Of a stretch of 64,000 nucleotides of DNA, positions 13,871 through 22,693 are shown in pieces. Every line of letters starts with the position of its first letter. Position 1 is the first letter of the stretch. The DNA is from Zeimonas arvi (GTDB lineage Bacteria; Pseudomonadota; Gammaproteobacteria; Burkholderiales; Burkholderiaceae_E), in NCBI RefSeq assembly GCF_008039575.1, contig NZ_VDUY01000006.1, positions 1 to 64,000 of the forward strand. The letters are read 5' to 3'. Position numbers and translations under genes: made by a program. The notes under the pieces were generated by a model. The model did not search any database. It saw nothing but the letters and a program-made list of their open reading frames with translations, and was not told the origin of the DNA.

Positions 13871-14851
13871 GTGATCGAGACGACGAGTCTAAGGTACTTC
13901 CGGGAGGTCGCGCTGCAGGGCTCGCTGCGGCATGCGGCCGAGCGCCTGTTCGTGGCGCAGAGCGCCTTGAGCCGCCAGATCTCGGCGCTCGAGGAGGAGC
14001 TCGGGGTGGCGCTCTTCGAGCGGCGAGCGCGCGGCATGGCGCTCACCGAGGCCGGCCGCCTGCTGCTGCAGTACGCCGACGATTCGCGCGCCCGGCTGGA
14101 GAAGCTGCGGGGCCTGATCCACGAGTTCGAGGTGCTGGAGCGCGGCCACGTCGAGATCGCCTGCGTGGAGGGCCTGCTGTCCGGATTCATGCCGGATTTC
14201 GTCGAGCCGTTCCTGGCCGAGCATCCCGGCCTGTCACTGACCGTGTCGGCGATGGGCTCGCAGGCGGTCGCCGAGGCCGTGGCGGAGCATCGCGTGGACA
14301 TCGGCATCCTGTTCGGCCAGTCGCCGCGGCGCGACCTGATCGAGTTGGCCAGGATGAGCCAGCCCTTGTGCGCGATCGTGTCCCCGGGCCATCCGCTCGC
14401 CGCCAGGCGCGCCTGCCGGCTGGCCGACGCTGCGGCATACCGGGTGGTGCTGCCGGACCGCTCCTTCGGAATCCGACAGCTGATCGACCGGGTGCGGGCA
14501 AACGGTCGCCTGGCGCTCAACGTGGCGCTCGAGACCAATACCCTGAGCTTCGCGTGGCGGATGGCCGAGCGCACCGATTGCGTGACCTTCCTGCCGATGG
14601 ACTCGGTCCGGGCCGAAGTGGCGGCGCGCCGACTCGTGGCGGTGCCGCTCGAGGACGCCCTGTTCCGCGGCACACGGGTCACCCTGGTTGCGAGCGCCTC
14701 GCGCACGCTGTCGGCCGCCGCGCAACGCGTGGCCGAGTCGCTCGAGGCACGGATGAGCGAGGGCGCCAGGCGCGCCGGCGCGCGGATGGCGCCGGTCGCG
14801 CGCGCCGGGAAGCGTTCTCGAAATCAGAAGGCAAAGGTCGAAAATCAATGA
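13871..14851 (+). CDS. LysR-family transcriptional regulator (divergent paralogue)
   Basis: The protein has 326 residues. The HTH reads ETTSLRYFREVALQGSLRHA, then AQSALSRQISALEEELG, then LFERRARGMALTEAGRLLLQ, close to the divergent LysR (shared RGMALTEAGR). A co-inducer domain occupies about 90-300. The GTG at 13871 has AAGGGGCGG just upstream. The C-terminal tail (about 290-326) is basic and low-complexity. It leads the plus-strand set and is followed after 63 bases by the substrate-binding protein, so it probably controls the transporter. Confidence 0.92.
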   Translation: MIETTSLRYFREVALQGSLRHAAERLFVAQSALSRQISALEEELGVALFERRARGMALTEAGRLLLQYADDSRARLEKLRGLIHEFEVLERGHVEIACVEGLLSGFMPDFVEPFLAEHPGLSLTVSAMGSQAVAEAVAEHRVDIGILFGQSPRRDLIELARMSQPLCAIVSPGHPLAARRACRLADAAAYRVVLPDRSFGIRQLIDRVRANGRLALNVALETNTLSFAWRMAERTDCVTFLPMDSVRAEVAARRLVAVPLEDALFRGTRVTLVASASRTLSAAAQRVAESLEARMSEGARRAGARMAPVARAGKRSRNQKAKVENQ

Positions 14852-14914
14852 TTCTCGCGAAGCGGAGCTGTCGCTAGACTGAATTCCCCATTCAAAGAAA
14901 TCCCGGAGGACCGC

Positions 14915-16150
14915 ATGCCTGGCACTGTCACGCATCAGACGCGAACGACCCGATCCCTCGCGAAGCTCGCGCTTTCGGCAGCGGTGGCAGTCGCGCCGGC
15001 GCTCTTCGCTGTCCAGGCCTCGGCGCAAGGGACCATCCGGTTCGGCGCGCCGCTGCCCTTGACCGGCGCCCTGGCGCCCGAGGCGGTGAAACAGCAGCAG
15101 GGCTACGACCTGTGGGCCGAGACCGTCAATGCGGCCGGCGGGATCGACGTCGGCGGCAAGAAGATGAAGGTCGAGATCGTCTACACCGACTACCAGTCGA
15201 ACACGCCGCGAGCGGTGCAGGCGGCCGAGAAGCTGATCACCCAGGAGAAGGTCGACTTCCTCTTCTCGCCCTTCGGGTCCGGCGCGGCGAAGGCGGCCAG
15301 CACCGTTTCGGAGCGATATGGCGTACCGACCATCGCTTCGACCGCGTCCTCGTCGCAAGTCTACGACCAGGGCTACAAGTACCTCTTCGGCACCTTCACG
15401 CCCAACGACACGCTGACCAACCCCCTGTCCGACATCGTCGTGCAGAAGGCGCCCGGCGTGAAGCGGGTGGCGATCCTCGCACGCAACGACCTCTTCCCCC
15501 TGGCGATCGCCCAGGAAATGGAGAAGTCGGCCAAGCAGCGGGGCATGAACGTCGTCGTGTTCGAGAAGTACGCGATCAACACGATGGACCACTCCTCGGC
15601 GCTTGCGCAGATCAAGGCGTCGAGCCCGCACTGGATCTTCGCGACGGGCTACATCAATGACCTGGTGCTGCTGAAGAAACAGATGGCCGACCAGCGGATC
15701 GAGGCGCCTGTCGTCACGATGATCGCCGGTCCCGCCTACCAGGAGTTCATCGACGCGGCGGGCCCGGGCGCGGAGAACATCAGCAGCGCCTCGTGGTGGC
15801 ATCCGGCTGCGCGTTACAAGGGTTCGGACATCTTCGGCACGACCGAGAACTACGTGAAGGCGTTCCGCGCCAGGTACAAGTCGGATCCCGACTATGCGCA
15901 AGCCTCGGCGTCGGTCTCCGGCGCGCTGTTCCAGATGGCGATCGAGAAGGCCGGCACGCTCGACAAGGCCAAGGTGCGTGACGAACTCGCGGCGATGAAC
16001 GTGATGACCTTCTGGGGGCCGGTGAAGTTCGGTCCGACCGGCCAGATCACCTCGCTCGAGCCCCCGGTGTTCCAGATCCAGGGCGGCAAGACCGTGGTCG
16101 TGCATCCGCAGCCCATCAAGCAGGGCGACTTCAAGCTCGGTGTGAAGTAA
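14915..16150 (+). CDS. ABC transporter periplasmic substrate-binding protein (Liv/amide type)
   Basis: The protein has 411 residues. A signal peptide of about 37 residues ends VQASA before QGTIRFGAPLPLTGALAPEA. This is a Peripla_BP_6 (Leu/Ile/Val- or amide-urea-binding) domain, with TVNAAGGIDVGGKKMKVEIV and VDFLFSPFGSGAAKA. It captures a small amino acid-like, amide or aromatic-acid solute in the periplasm for the permeases that follow. The RBS GGAGGA lies 7 bases before ATG 14915. It is the first transport gene of the operon with the LivHMGF homologues. Confidence 0.92.
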   Translation: MPGTVTHQTRTTRSLAKLALSAAVAVAPALFAVQASAQGTIRFGAPLPLTGALAPEAVKQQQGYDLWAETVNAAGGIDVGGKKMKVEIVYTDYQSNTPRAVQAAEKLITQEKVDFLFSPFGSGAAKAASTVSERYGVPTIASTASSSQVYDQGYKYLFGTFTPNDTLTNPLSDIVVQKAPGVKRVAILARNDLFPLAIAQEMEKSAKQRGMNVVVFEKYAINTMDHSSALAQIKASSPHWIFATGYINDLVLLKKQMADQRIEAPVVTMIAGPAYQEFIDAAGPGAENISSASWWHPAARYKGSDIFGTTENYVKAFRARYKSDPDYAQASASVSGALFQMAIEKAGTLDKAKVRDELAAMNVMTFWGPVKFGPTGQITSLEPPVFQIQGGKTVVVHPQPIKQGDFKLGVK

Positions 16151-16221
16151 GGGGTCTCGGCATCGCCACTGCCGGGCCGCGTCCGCGGTCCGGCATGTCC
16201 TGACTCGCGCATCGGATCACC

Positions 16222-17088
16222 ATGTTCACACTGCAAATCCTGGTCAACGGCGTCGTGCTCGGCTGCCTGTACGCCTGCATCGCGGCGGGGTTCTCCCTCG
16301 TCTGGGGCGTCCTGAACGTGATCAACCTGATGCACGGTTCGTTCATCGTGCTCGGCTCCTACCTCGCCTGGGGCGCCTACAACTCGCTCGGCTTCAGCCC
16401 CTGGGTGACGCTCGCGATCGCGGCGCCGCTGTTCTACGCGGCGGGCTACCTGGTCCAGCGTGGCCTGCTCAACCGGGTCATCGCGGCGCCGGTCCTGGTC
16501 ACCCTGACGCTCACCTTCGGTCTCGACCTGATCCTGAACAACGCGATGCTGCTGGGCTTCAAGGCGGACTATCGAAGGCTGATCCTCGAGCCCGCCCTGG
16601 GCACCATCCAGATGGGCTCCGTGGTGGTGCCGGTGGACCGGCTCGTCGCGATGGGCTTCGCGCTGGTCCTGACCGGGGCCCTCTACCTGATCCTGCGGAA
16701 GTCGAAGGTCGGCCGCGCGATCATTGCGGTGCGCCTCGACCGCGACGCGGCGACGCTCATGGGCGTGAACGTCAAGTCGACCTACGCCGCGGCATTCGGG
16801 CTCGGTGCGGCCATGGCCGGTTGCGCCGGCGTGCTGCTCGCGCTGATCTTCCCGATCTCGCCGCTGTCGGCCACGCCCTATCTGGGCAAGGCGTTCGTCG
16901 TATGCGTGCTCGGCGGCCTGGGCAGCGTTCCGGGTGCGGTGGTCGGCGGCCTGGTGCTGGGGCTGGTGGAGAGCTTCGGTGCGATGGCCTTCGGGCCGGA
17001 GCATGCGGTCACGCTCTCGTTCGCGCTGCTGATCCTGTTCCTGATCTTTCGCCCCCAGGGCCTGCTGGGAAAGAGGGGCTTCGAATGA
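16222..17088 (+). CDS. branched-chain amino acid-type ABC permease (LivH family)
   Basis: This 288-residue, about eight-helix inner-membrane permease carries the LivH-type segments LGCLYACIAAGFSLVWGVLN and NLMHGSFIVLGSY. The coupling loop is VVCVLGGLGSVPGAVVGGL. It forms half of the transmembrane channel. Its stop overlaps the ATG of the LivM-type permease (ATGA at 17085), indicating co-translation. Specificity cannot be read from the permease. Confidence 0.92.
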   Translation: MFTLQILVNGVVLGCLYACIAAGFSLVWGVLNVINLMHGSFIVLGSYLAWGAYNSLGFSPWVTLAIAAPLFYAAGYLVQRGLLNRVIAAPVLVTLTLTFGLDLILNNAMLLGFKADYRRLILEPALGTIQMGSVVVPVDRLVAMGFALVLTGALYLILRKSKVGRAIIAVRLDRDAATLMGVNVKSTYAAAFGLGAAMAGCAGVLLALIFPISPLSATPYLGKAFVVCVLGGLGSVPGAVVGGLVLGLVESFGAMAFGPEHAVTLSFALLILFLIFRPQGLLGKRGFE

Positions 17089-18026
17089 ATCGCCGCGACC
17101 TCATCCTCTTCACGGCAGTCCTCCTTCTGGGGGCGTTGCCGCTCGTCGGCGAGCCGTACACGATGCGCCTCGGCACCTTCGCCTGCATGTACGCGGTCAT
17201 GGCCGTCTCGTGGAACGTCATCGGCGGCATGGCGGGCTACCCCTCGTTCGCGACCGCCGCATTCTTCGGGCTGGGCGCCTATGCCGGCGGCGTGCTGCTC
17301 GCGAAGGGCGCCGCCCTGGCCGTCGCGATCGCATTCGCCGGCGCGCTCGCCTTCGGCGGCGCCATGCTGCTCGGCGCGGTGCTGCTCCGTCTTCGCGGAC
17401 ACTACTTCGCGATTGCGAGCCTCGCAGTGGCGGAAGTCCTGCGCGAGCTCACGAACACGGCCACCGATCTCACCGGCGGCGGCATGGGACTGAACATCCC
17501 GCTGGACACGGCGAGCACCGTGGGCGTGGCCGGCGAGGCGTCGTTCTTCTTCCTCGCCATGTGGGGCCTGTTGCTGCTGACGCTGGTCGTGGTCGTCGCC
17601 GTCGAGCGGTCGAAGCTCGGTTTCGGCCTGACCTGCATCCGGCAGAACGAGTCGGCAGCCGACATGATCGGCGTGAACGCGACGCTCTACAAGAGCCTGG
17701 CGTTCGCGCTTTCCGGCGTGTTCGTCGCGATGGCGGGCACCTTGTATGCGGGCTGGGTCCACTACATCGAACCCCCCGACGTTTACGACATCCTGTTCTC
17801 GGTGAAGCCCATCGTGATGGCCCTGCTCGGCGGCATGGGGTCCACCACGGGAGCCGTGCTCGGCGCCTTCGCCTTCCTCGGCATCGAGGAGATCGTATGG
17901 AGGAACTACCTGCAGGTTCACACCGGGGTGCTCGGCTTCCTGGTGGTGGTCCTGCTGTTGTTCCTGCCGAACGGGATCGTGTCGATCGGACGCAGATTGA
18001 AGATGCTCGGGGCGCGCAATGTCTGA
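17085..18026 (+). CDS. branched-chain amino acid-type ABC permease (LivM family)
   Basis: This 313-residue polytopic permease reads NVIGGMAGYPSFATAAFFGL, LRLRGHYFAIASLAVAEVLR, IRQNESAADMIGVN and VMALLGGMGSTTGAVLGA, the LivM coupling signature. The ATG at 17085 is inside the preceding gene's stop. Its end overlaps the first ATPase start by 8 bases. It is the second transmembrane half of the importer. Confidence 0.92.
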   Translation: MNRRDLILFTAVLLLGALPLVGEPYTMRLGTFACMYAVMAVSWNVIGGMAGYPSFATAAFFGLGAYAGGVLLAKGAALAVAIAFAGALAFGGAMLLGAVLLRLRGHYFAIASLAVAEVLRELTNTATDLTGGGMGLNIPLDTASTVGVAGEASFFFLAMWGLLLLTLVVVVAVERSKLGFGLTCIRQNESAADMIGVNATLYKSLAFALSGVFVAMAGTLYAGWVHYIEPPDVYDILFSVKPIVMALLGGMGSTTGAVLGAFAFLGIEEIVWRNYLQVHTGVLGFLVVVLLLFLPNGIVSIGRRLKMLGARNV

Positions 18027-18765
18027 GCTGATGAAACTCGAGGCAGTCTCGCGCCGATTCGGCGGATTGCAGGCCCTTCAGGACGTCACGCTCAGCATCG
18101 GTCGGGGCGAGGTGCTCGGTCTGATCGGGCCGAACGGCGCGGGCAAGACGACGCTGGTCAACGTCATCACCGGCGTGCATCGAGCTTCCGCCGGGCGCGT
18201 GGTCTTCGAAGGGCGCGACATCACCCGATACCGGCCCTACGAGACCGCTCGCAATGGCATCGCCCGGACCTTCCAGATCGTCCAGCCGTTTCCGGAGTTG
18301 AGCGTCCTGCAGAACGTGGCGGCGGCAGCGCTCTTCTCCGGCGGCGACGGCCTTCGCGCAGCGAATCGCGTGGCCGCCGAGAAGCTCGAGTTCGTCGGCC
18401 TTTCAGCCGTGGCCGACAAGCCCGCCGCCAGCCTTACCCTGGCGATGCGCAAGCGCCTCGAGCTGGCGAAGGCGCTGGCGATGAATCCGAAGCTCCTGTT
18501 CCTCGACGAGGTCAACGCCGGCCTGAACTCGGCCGAGGTCGAGCAGGCGATGGGCCTCATCCGGCAGATCGCCGGGGGGGGTGTCACGATCGTGCTGATC
18601 GAGCACCTGATGAAAGTCGTCATGTCCGTGTGCTCCCGCATCGTCGTGTTGCAGAACGGCGCGCTGATCGCGGACGGCTCGCCATCGGAGGTCGTGTCAG
18701 ACAGGCGGGTCGTCGAGGCCTACCTGGGCAAGAAGTACGCGCAGGTCGCATCGGAGGGAGCGTGA
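18019..18765 (+). CDS. Liv-type ABC importer ATPase (LivG family)
   Basis: The 248-residue ATPase has Walker [11 protein letters not shown]-loop segment [16 protein letters not shown], Walker [13 protein letters not shown] and an H-loop LIEHLM. The usual LSGGQ signature is replaced by [15 protein letters not shown], and Walker B reads DEV instead of DEP, both known variants within LivG-like proteins. It energises uptake together with the following LivF-type subunit. It overlaps livM upstream, and its stop shares one base with the next ATG. Confidence 0.9.
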   Translation: MSELMKLEAVSRRFGGLQALQDVTLSIGRGEVLGLIGPNGAGKTTLVNVITGVHRASAGRVVFEGRDITRYRPYETARNGIARTFQIVQPFPELSVLQNVAAAALFSGGDGLRAANRVAAEKLEFVGLSAVADKPAASLTLAMRKRLELAKALAMNPKLLFLDEVNAGLNSAEVEQAMGLIRQIAGGGVTIVLIEHLMKVVMSVCSRIVVLQNGALIADGSPSEVVSDRRVVEAYLGKKYAQVASEGA

Positions 18766-19517
18766 TGGGCGTTCGTGCAGAAAGACCGGCGGGCCGTGAC
18801 CTGCTCCGCGTCCAGGGCCTGCAGTCGGGCTACGGTGAGATCACCGTGCTCTGGGGTGTGGACCTGGCGGTGCGAGAGGGCGAGATCACTGCGCTGATCG
18901 GCTCGAACGGCGCGGGCAAGTCCACCTTGATGCGCACCTTGTCGGGCCTCGTTCCTGCGCGCGGCGGTAAGGTCACCTGGAACGGCGAGGAGATCCAGGG
19001 CGACAGTCCCGCTCGGGTCCTCGATCTCGGCATCGCCCACGTCCCCGAAGGGCGACGCCTCTTCAGCGCGATGTCGGTCGAGGACAACCTGATCATGGGC
19101 GCCTATCTGCGCAAGATCGGGCGAGCGGAGATGCAGCGCGACCTCGATCGCATCTACACCATCTTCCCCAAGCTCAGGGAGCGGCGCTCGCAGGCCGCCG
19201 GCACGATGTCGGGCGGCGAGCAGCAGATGTGCGCGATCGGCCGGGGCCTGATGAGCGCTCCCCGGTTGCTCATGATCGACGAGCTGTCGCTGGGCTTGTC
19301 GCCGCTGCTGGTCGAGCAACTGATCGACGCGCTGAATGCGCTCAATCGCGAGGGCCTGACGATCCTGGTCGTCGAGCAGGACGTGGTGACGGCGCTCGAG
19401 CTGTCGACGTCGGCCTACGTGATGGACACCGGGCGGGTCGTGCAGCATGGGCCGAGTCGCGAGCTGCTTCGCGACCCGGCAGTTCGTCAGGCGTATCTCG
19501 GAGTGCTCGCCGGTTGA
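18765..19517 (+). CDS. Liv-type ABC importer ATPase (LivF family)
   Basis: The 250-residue ATPase has Walker A GSNGAGKST, signature MSGGEQQMCAIGRGL, Walker B LLMIDELSLGLSP and H-loop VVEQDV. The start taken is ATG 18765, overlapping the TGA of the previous gene (TGATG). A GTG at 18762 is also possible. The protein begins with an extra 14 residues before LLRVQGLQSGYG. It completes the five-gene importer. Confidence 0.92.
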   Translation: MGVRAERPAGRDLLRVQGLQSGYGEITVLWGVDLAVREGEITALIGSNGAGKSTLMRTLSGLVPARGGKVTWNGEEIQGDSPARVLDLGIAHVPEGRRLFSAMSVEDNLIMGAYLRKIGRAEMQRDLDRIYTIFPKLRERRSQAAGTMSGGEQQMCAIGRGLMSAPRLLMIDELSLGLSPLLVEQLIDALNALNREGLTILVVEQDVVTALELSTSAYVMDTGRVVQHGPSRELLRDPAVRQAYLGVLAG

Positions 19518-19561
19518 CCGGCGCGGTGCGACGACCAGGCAATCCACTCTTCAAGGAGACC

Positions 19562-20323
19562 ATGAACGTGACTACCCAGGTACTCGCCGCAGGCGGCTTT
19601 CGCTTCATCCCGGCGGTTTCGCAATATTCCGGCGGTGTCGCCGCCGAGCCCGGCTTCCGGATCGAGCGGGCCCGATTCTCGAAGGTCGTGCCGCTGCGTG
19701 AGGGCTTCGAGCGGATCGAGCGCCACCTCGCCTCGATCGGCCGGCCCGGCACCGCCTTCTGCGCCTGCGAGCTGCGTTCGCCCGCGCCGTTCACCGAACA
19801 GGGCTTTCGCGAATTCAACGCGGTCTACCTCGTCACGCTGCGCCGCTGGGGCCTGATGGGCGACGACGGCGTGAATCCGGTCGCCCGCAGCAACGTCTGC
19901 CCGGACCTCGACCCGCCCGCCGAGCCGGGCTTCCATGCATTCAGCTATACGGTTCCCGATGCGAACGCCGCGCCTTCGTTCATCGTGGCCGGCAGCGGCG
20001 AGGCGCCCGAGGGCAAGGGCGACTACCGTGACAACGTGATCGCGCGTGGCGACCTGTCGCCGGAGGGCTTGCGCACCAAGGCCCGCTGGGTGCTGGGCGA
20101 AATGGAGAACCGGCTGCGCACGCTGGGCTTCGGCTGGGGCGACTGCACCGCAACGCAGGTCTACACGGTGCACGACATCCATCCGTTCATCGGCGACGAA
20201 CTGGTGCGCCGAGGCGCGATGCGTGCCGGCCTGACCTGGCATTTCAACCGCCCGCCGATCCTGGAGCTCGAGTACGAGATGGACTGCCGGGGCGTGCCGC
20301 TGGAGCGCGTGCTGGCGGTCTGA
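19562..20323 (+). CDS. RidA-like protein resembling CnbZ-type 2-aminomuconate deaminases
   Basis: The protein has 253 residues. The C-terminal part (WGDCTATQVYTVHDIHPFIG, then GAMRAGLTWHFNRPPILELE) has the alternating pattern and final Arg/Glu region of YjgF/RidA folds. The family as a whole looks like the group named after CnbZ (2-amino-5-chloromuconate deaminase), which releases ammonia from aminomuconates; that assignment is from memory. RBS AAGGAG precedes ATG 19562. It is the last gene of the importer operon, so it probably acts on the imported compound or an early product. It is followed by a strong hairpin. Confidence 0.6.
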   Translation: MNVTTQVLAAGGFRFIPAVSQYSGGVAAEPGFRIERARFSKVVPLREGFERIERHLASIGRPGTAFCACELRSPAPFTEQGFREFNAVYLVTLRRWGLMGDDGVNPVARSNVCPDLDPPAEPGFHAFSYTVPDANAAPSFIVAGSGEAPEGKGDYRDNVIARGDLSPEGLRTKARWVLGEMENRLRTLGFGWGDCTATQVYTVHDIHPFIGDELVRRGAMRAGLTWHFNRPPILELEYEMDCRGVPLERVLAV

Positions 20324-20365
20324 GCGGGCGAGGCCGGGGCCGCTGGCTCGGGCCCCGGCGCCCGC
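20324..20365. terminator. bidirectional hairpin between convergent genes
   Basis: GCGGGCG (20324-20330) plus GCCGGGGCC (20333-20341) pair with GGCCCCGGC (20351-20359) and the overlapping CGCCCGC (20359-20365). This gives a long GC stem starting right at the stop codon of the RidA-like gene. There is no T run. It lies between convergent operons. Confidence 0.5.
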
Positions 20366-20370
20366 CTGGC

Positions 20371-21285
20371 TCAATGCCGCTGCTGCCGCCGCAACAGGTA
20401 GAGTCCGGCCGCGATCAGCAGCCCGATGCCCGCCCAGCCGATCGCATCGGGCATCTCCCCCCAGACGGCCCAGCCGATCGTCAGCGCCACCAGCAGGCCG
20501 CTGTAGCGGAAGGGCGCAACCGCCGACAGCTCGCCCTTTCGCGTGGCCAGGATCAGCAGGTGATAGGCGGCGGCCAGGAAGAGCGAGGCGCCGGCGAGCA
20601 GGCCGAACTCGAATCCGCCGAAAGGCTGCCAGCCCTGGACGGCGGTGATCAGCCCCGCGATCGCCGTAACCGCGAAAGCGGTGGAAAGCGTGATCGTTGC
20701 CGACGACACGTCGGCCGGGATCCGGCGCACGGTCAGGTCGCGCAGCGCGTGCAGCAGCGCGCCGGCCAGGCACAGCAGCGCGAAGGCGTTGAATCCATCG
20801 GCGGTGGGCCGGACCAGCAGCACCACGCCGCCGAAGCCGACCAGCATGGCCGCCCACTGGCCGGTGCCGACCCGCTCGCGCAGCATCAGCACCGCAAGCA
20901 ATGTGATGAAGATGGGCGACGCCATGTTGATGGCGATCGCGTTGCCGATCGGCATCTGGAACAGCGACAGCAGGTAGGCGAAGGTGGCCGCCGCGTCGAA
21001 GGCCGAGCGCATCGCCACCGGCCGATGGAACACGGCCGTCGGCCGGATCGAGGAGCGGGTGGCGCGGGCCACCAGCACGATCCAGGCGATCGTCATCAGT
21101 CCGCGTACGAAGATCAGCTGGGCGGCCGGCATGCTCTGGCTCGCGTACTTGACCAGCGCGTCGTTGCAGACGAAGCAGGCCATCGCCGCCACCATGAAGC
21201 CGATGCCGGCGCGGTTCGCGCGCAGGCGATCGAGCTCTCCGGTCGGGGCGGCGATCGTCGAGGAAGAGGGAGGTGCGGCGCTCAT
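20371..21285 (-). CDS. EamA/DMT family transporter
   Basis: This 304-residue inner-membrane protein has ten predicted helices in two EamA repeats, for example GFMVAAMACFVCNDALVKYA and FRYSGLLVALTIGWAVWGEM. Drug/metabolite transporters of this type usually export amino acids or related metabolites. Its ATG at 21285 overlaps the stop of the upstream MFS gene by four bases, so the two are coupled. The open frame runs further upstream without similarity. Confidence 0.88.
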   Translation of the reverse strand: MSAAPPSSSTIAAPTGELDRLRANRAGIGFMVAAMACFVCNDALVKYASQSMPAAQLIFVRGLMTIAWIVLVARATRSSIRPTAVFHRPVAMRSAFDAAATFAYLLSLFQMPIGNAIAINMASPIFITLLAVLMLRERVGTGQWAAMLVGFGGVVLLVRPTADGFNAFALLCLAGALLHALRDLTVRRIPADVSSATITLSTAFAVTAIAGLITAVQGWQPFGGFEFGLLAGASLFLAAAYHLLILATRKGELSAVAPFRYSGLLVALTIGWAVWGEMPDAIGWAGIGLLIAAGLYLLRRQQRH

Positions 21286-22553
21286 CGGGAGGCTCCGGTA
21301 TCCGGTTTCGGCGACCACGCGAACGCCGCGGTGCCGGCTGCGAGCATCGCCGCCACGGTGACGAACACCGCGGTGAAGGTCGGCACGCCCCAGCCGGCCG
21401 AAGCCGACGCCACCGCGCCGGTCAGCCACTGCATGATCGCCACGCCCAGGAACATCGACATCGTGTAGAGCGAGATCGCGCGGCCGGCCATCGCGGGCGG
21501 ATAGGCGCCGCGCGCCTCGGTGTAGAGCAGGATCGAGTAGCCCGACATCAGCGCGAAGATCGGGATGCTCACCACGGTGAAGCGCACGCCGGGGTCGGCG
21601 GCCAGCACCAGGAAGAACACGACGGCCGCCAGCGAGAAGGCCACGATCACCCTGCGGCGCCGCCCCGGTCCGGGGTCCATCCGGCCGAAGCCTGGCGGGC
21701 CGAACAGCGCGGCCAGCGTGGCCGCCACCGCCAGGTTGCCGGCGTCGACCAGGGTGAGACCGTAGCGATCGACCATCATCGGCCCCAGCCACAGGCCGCG
21801 CAGCGTGACGAACGAGGCGTAGCACACGCCGCCGATCGCCACGATGCCCCAGGTGTGCGGCATGCGCAGCAGCGCCGCGAAGCCGCGCAGCGCGTCGGCC
21901 AGGGTTTGCGGCGCCAGGCCGTCGCCGCGAGTCGGCTCGCGCACCAGCTGGTGAATCGCGAGCCAGGACAGCACCGACAGCCCCGCCAGCACGCCGAAGG
22001 CCGCGCGCCACGAGCTGGCCTCGATCAGCCAGGCCAGCGGCGTGCCGGTGAGCAGCATGCCGATCGTGCCGGTCGCCATCGCGATGCCCGAGATCGCCGC
22101 GAAGCGCTCGCTCGGGAAGCTCCGGGAGATGAACACGGTGCTCGCCACGAAGGCCGGCGAGCAGCCGATGCCGATCATCGCCTGGGCGAGCAGGAGGGTG
22201 CCGAAGTCCGGCGCCAGCGCCGCCACGACCCCGCCCGCGATCGCGAGCGGAAACACGGTCAGCACGGTGCGCCGCGAGCCGTGCAGGTCCACGCCGATGC
22301 CCATTGCGAGCATCAGCGCGGCGAACGAGAAGTGGAAGGTGGCCGCGAACAGCCCGAGCGCCTGGGCCGACAGGCCGAACTCCTGCTGCAGCGATGGCGC
22401 CATGATCGACGCCACGGTCCGGTAGGCCTGGCTCATCGCGAAGGCCGACACCAGCGCGAGCAGCATGGTCCAGGGGCTGCGCTCGGCGCCGGCGACTGCC
22501 GGGGCGGCCGGATCGGGCAGCGTGCCGGGCTGCGGGTCGGGGGAAGACGGCAT
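21282..22553 (-). CDS. MFS transporter (12 helices)
   Basis: This 423-residue transporter has a first helix SPWTMLLALVSAFAMSQAYR, a loop GVDLHGSRRTVLTVF matching the MFS signature between helices 2 and 3, and a second half starting about residue 220. It is coupled to the EamA gene through an ATGA overlap, an unusual pairing of two unrelated carriers. It is divergent from the second MFS gene at 22694. The substrate is unknown. Confidence 0.85.
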   Translation of the reverse strand: MPSSPDPQPGTLPDPAAPAVAGAERSPWTMLLALVSAFAMSQAYRTVASIMAPSLQQEFGLSAQALGLFAATFHFSFAALMLAMGIGVDLHGSRRTVLTVFPLAIAGGVVAALAPDFGTLLLAQAMIGIGCSPAFVASTVFISRSFPSERFAAISGIAMATGTIGMLLTGTPLAWLIEASSWRAAFGVLAGLSVLSWLAIHQLVREPTRGDGLAPQTLADALRGFAALLRMPHTWGIVAIGGVCYASFVTLRGLWLGPMMVDRYGLTLVDAGNLAVAATLAALFGPPGFGRMDPGPGRRRRVIVAFSLAAVVFFLVLAADPGVRFTVVSIPIFALMSGYSILLYTEARGAYPPAMAGRAISLYTMSMFLGVAIMQWLTGAVASASAGWGVPTFTAVFVTVAAMLAAGTAAFAWSPKPDTGASR

Positions 22554-22680
22554 GGTCGGGTCGGGCGGGCGCGCGAAGCGCGCCGACGGGTTCGGTCAAC
22601 CCGACATTGTTGCCGACTTCGCCGCGCGGGTCTGCGGAGGCGGGTGCGCTGCCTCGAGTTGTGGAACGGCGGCCGGCCCT

Positions 22681-22686
22681 GATAAT
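22681..22686 (+). promoter_or_regulatory. -10 box of the DHA2-type MFS gene
   Basis: GATAAT lies seven bases before the ATG at 22694 and overlaps the alternative ATG at 22685. Transcription would begin about at the start codon, so the upstream ATG cannot be used from this promoter. No clear -35 is seen. Confidence 0.4.
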
Positions 22687-22693
22687 GCGCGTC

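Noticed and set aside
10714-14877. A 1387-codon open frame on the plus strand crossing several genes
   Set aside because: It is antisense to the aspartate-dehydrogenase-like, aldehyde dehydrogenase and LysR genes for most of its length, has the Arg/Ala/Gly composition of a high-GC shadow, and only its last part coincides with the real LysR gene at 13871.
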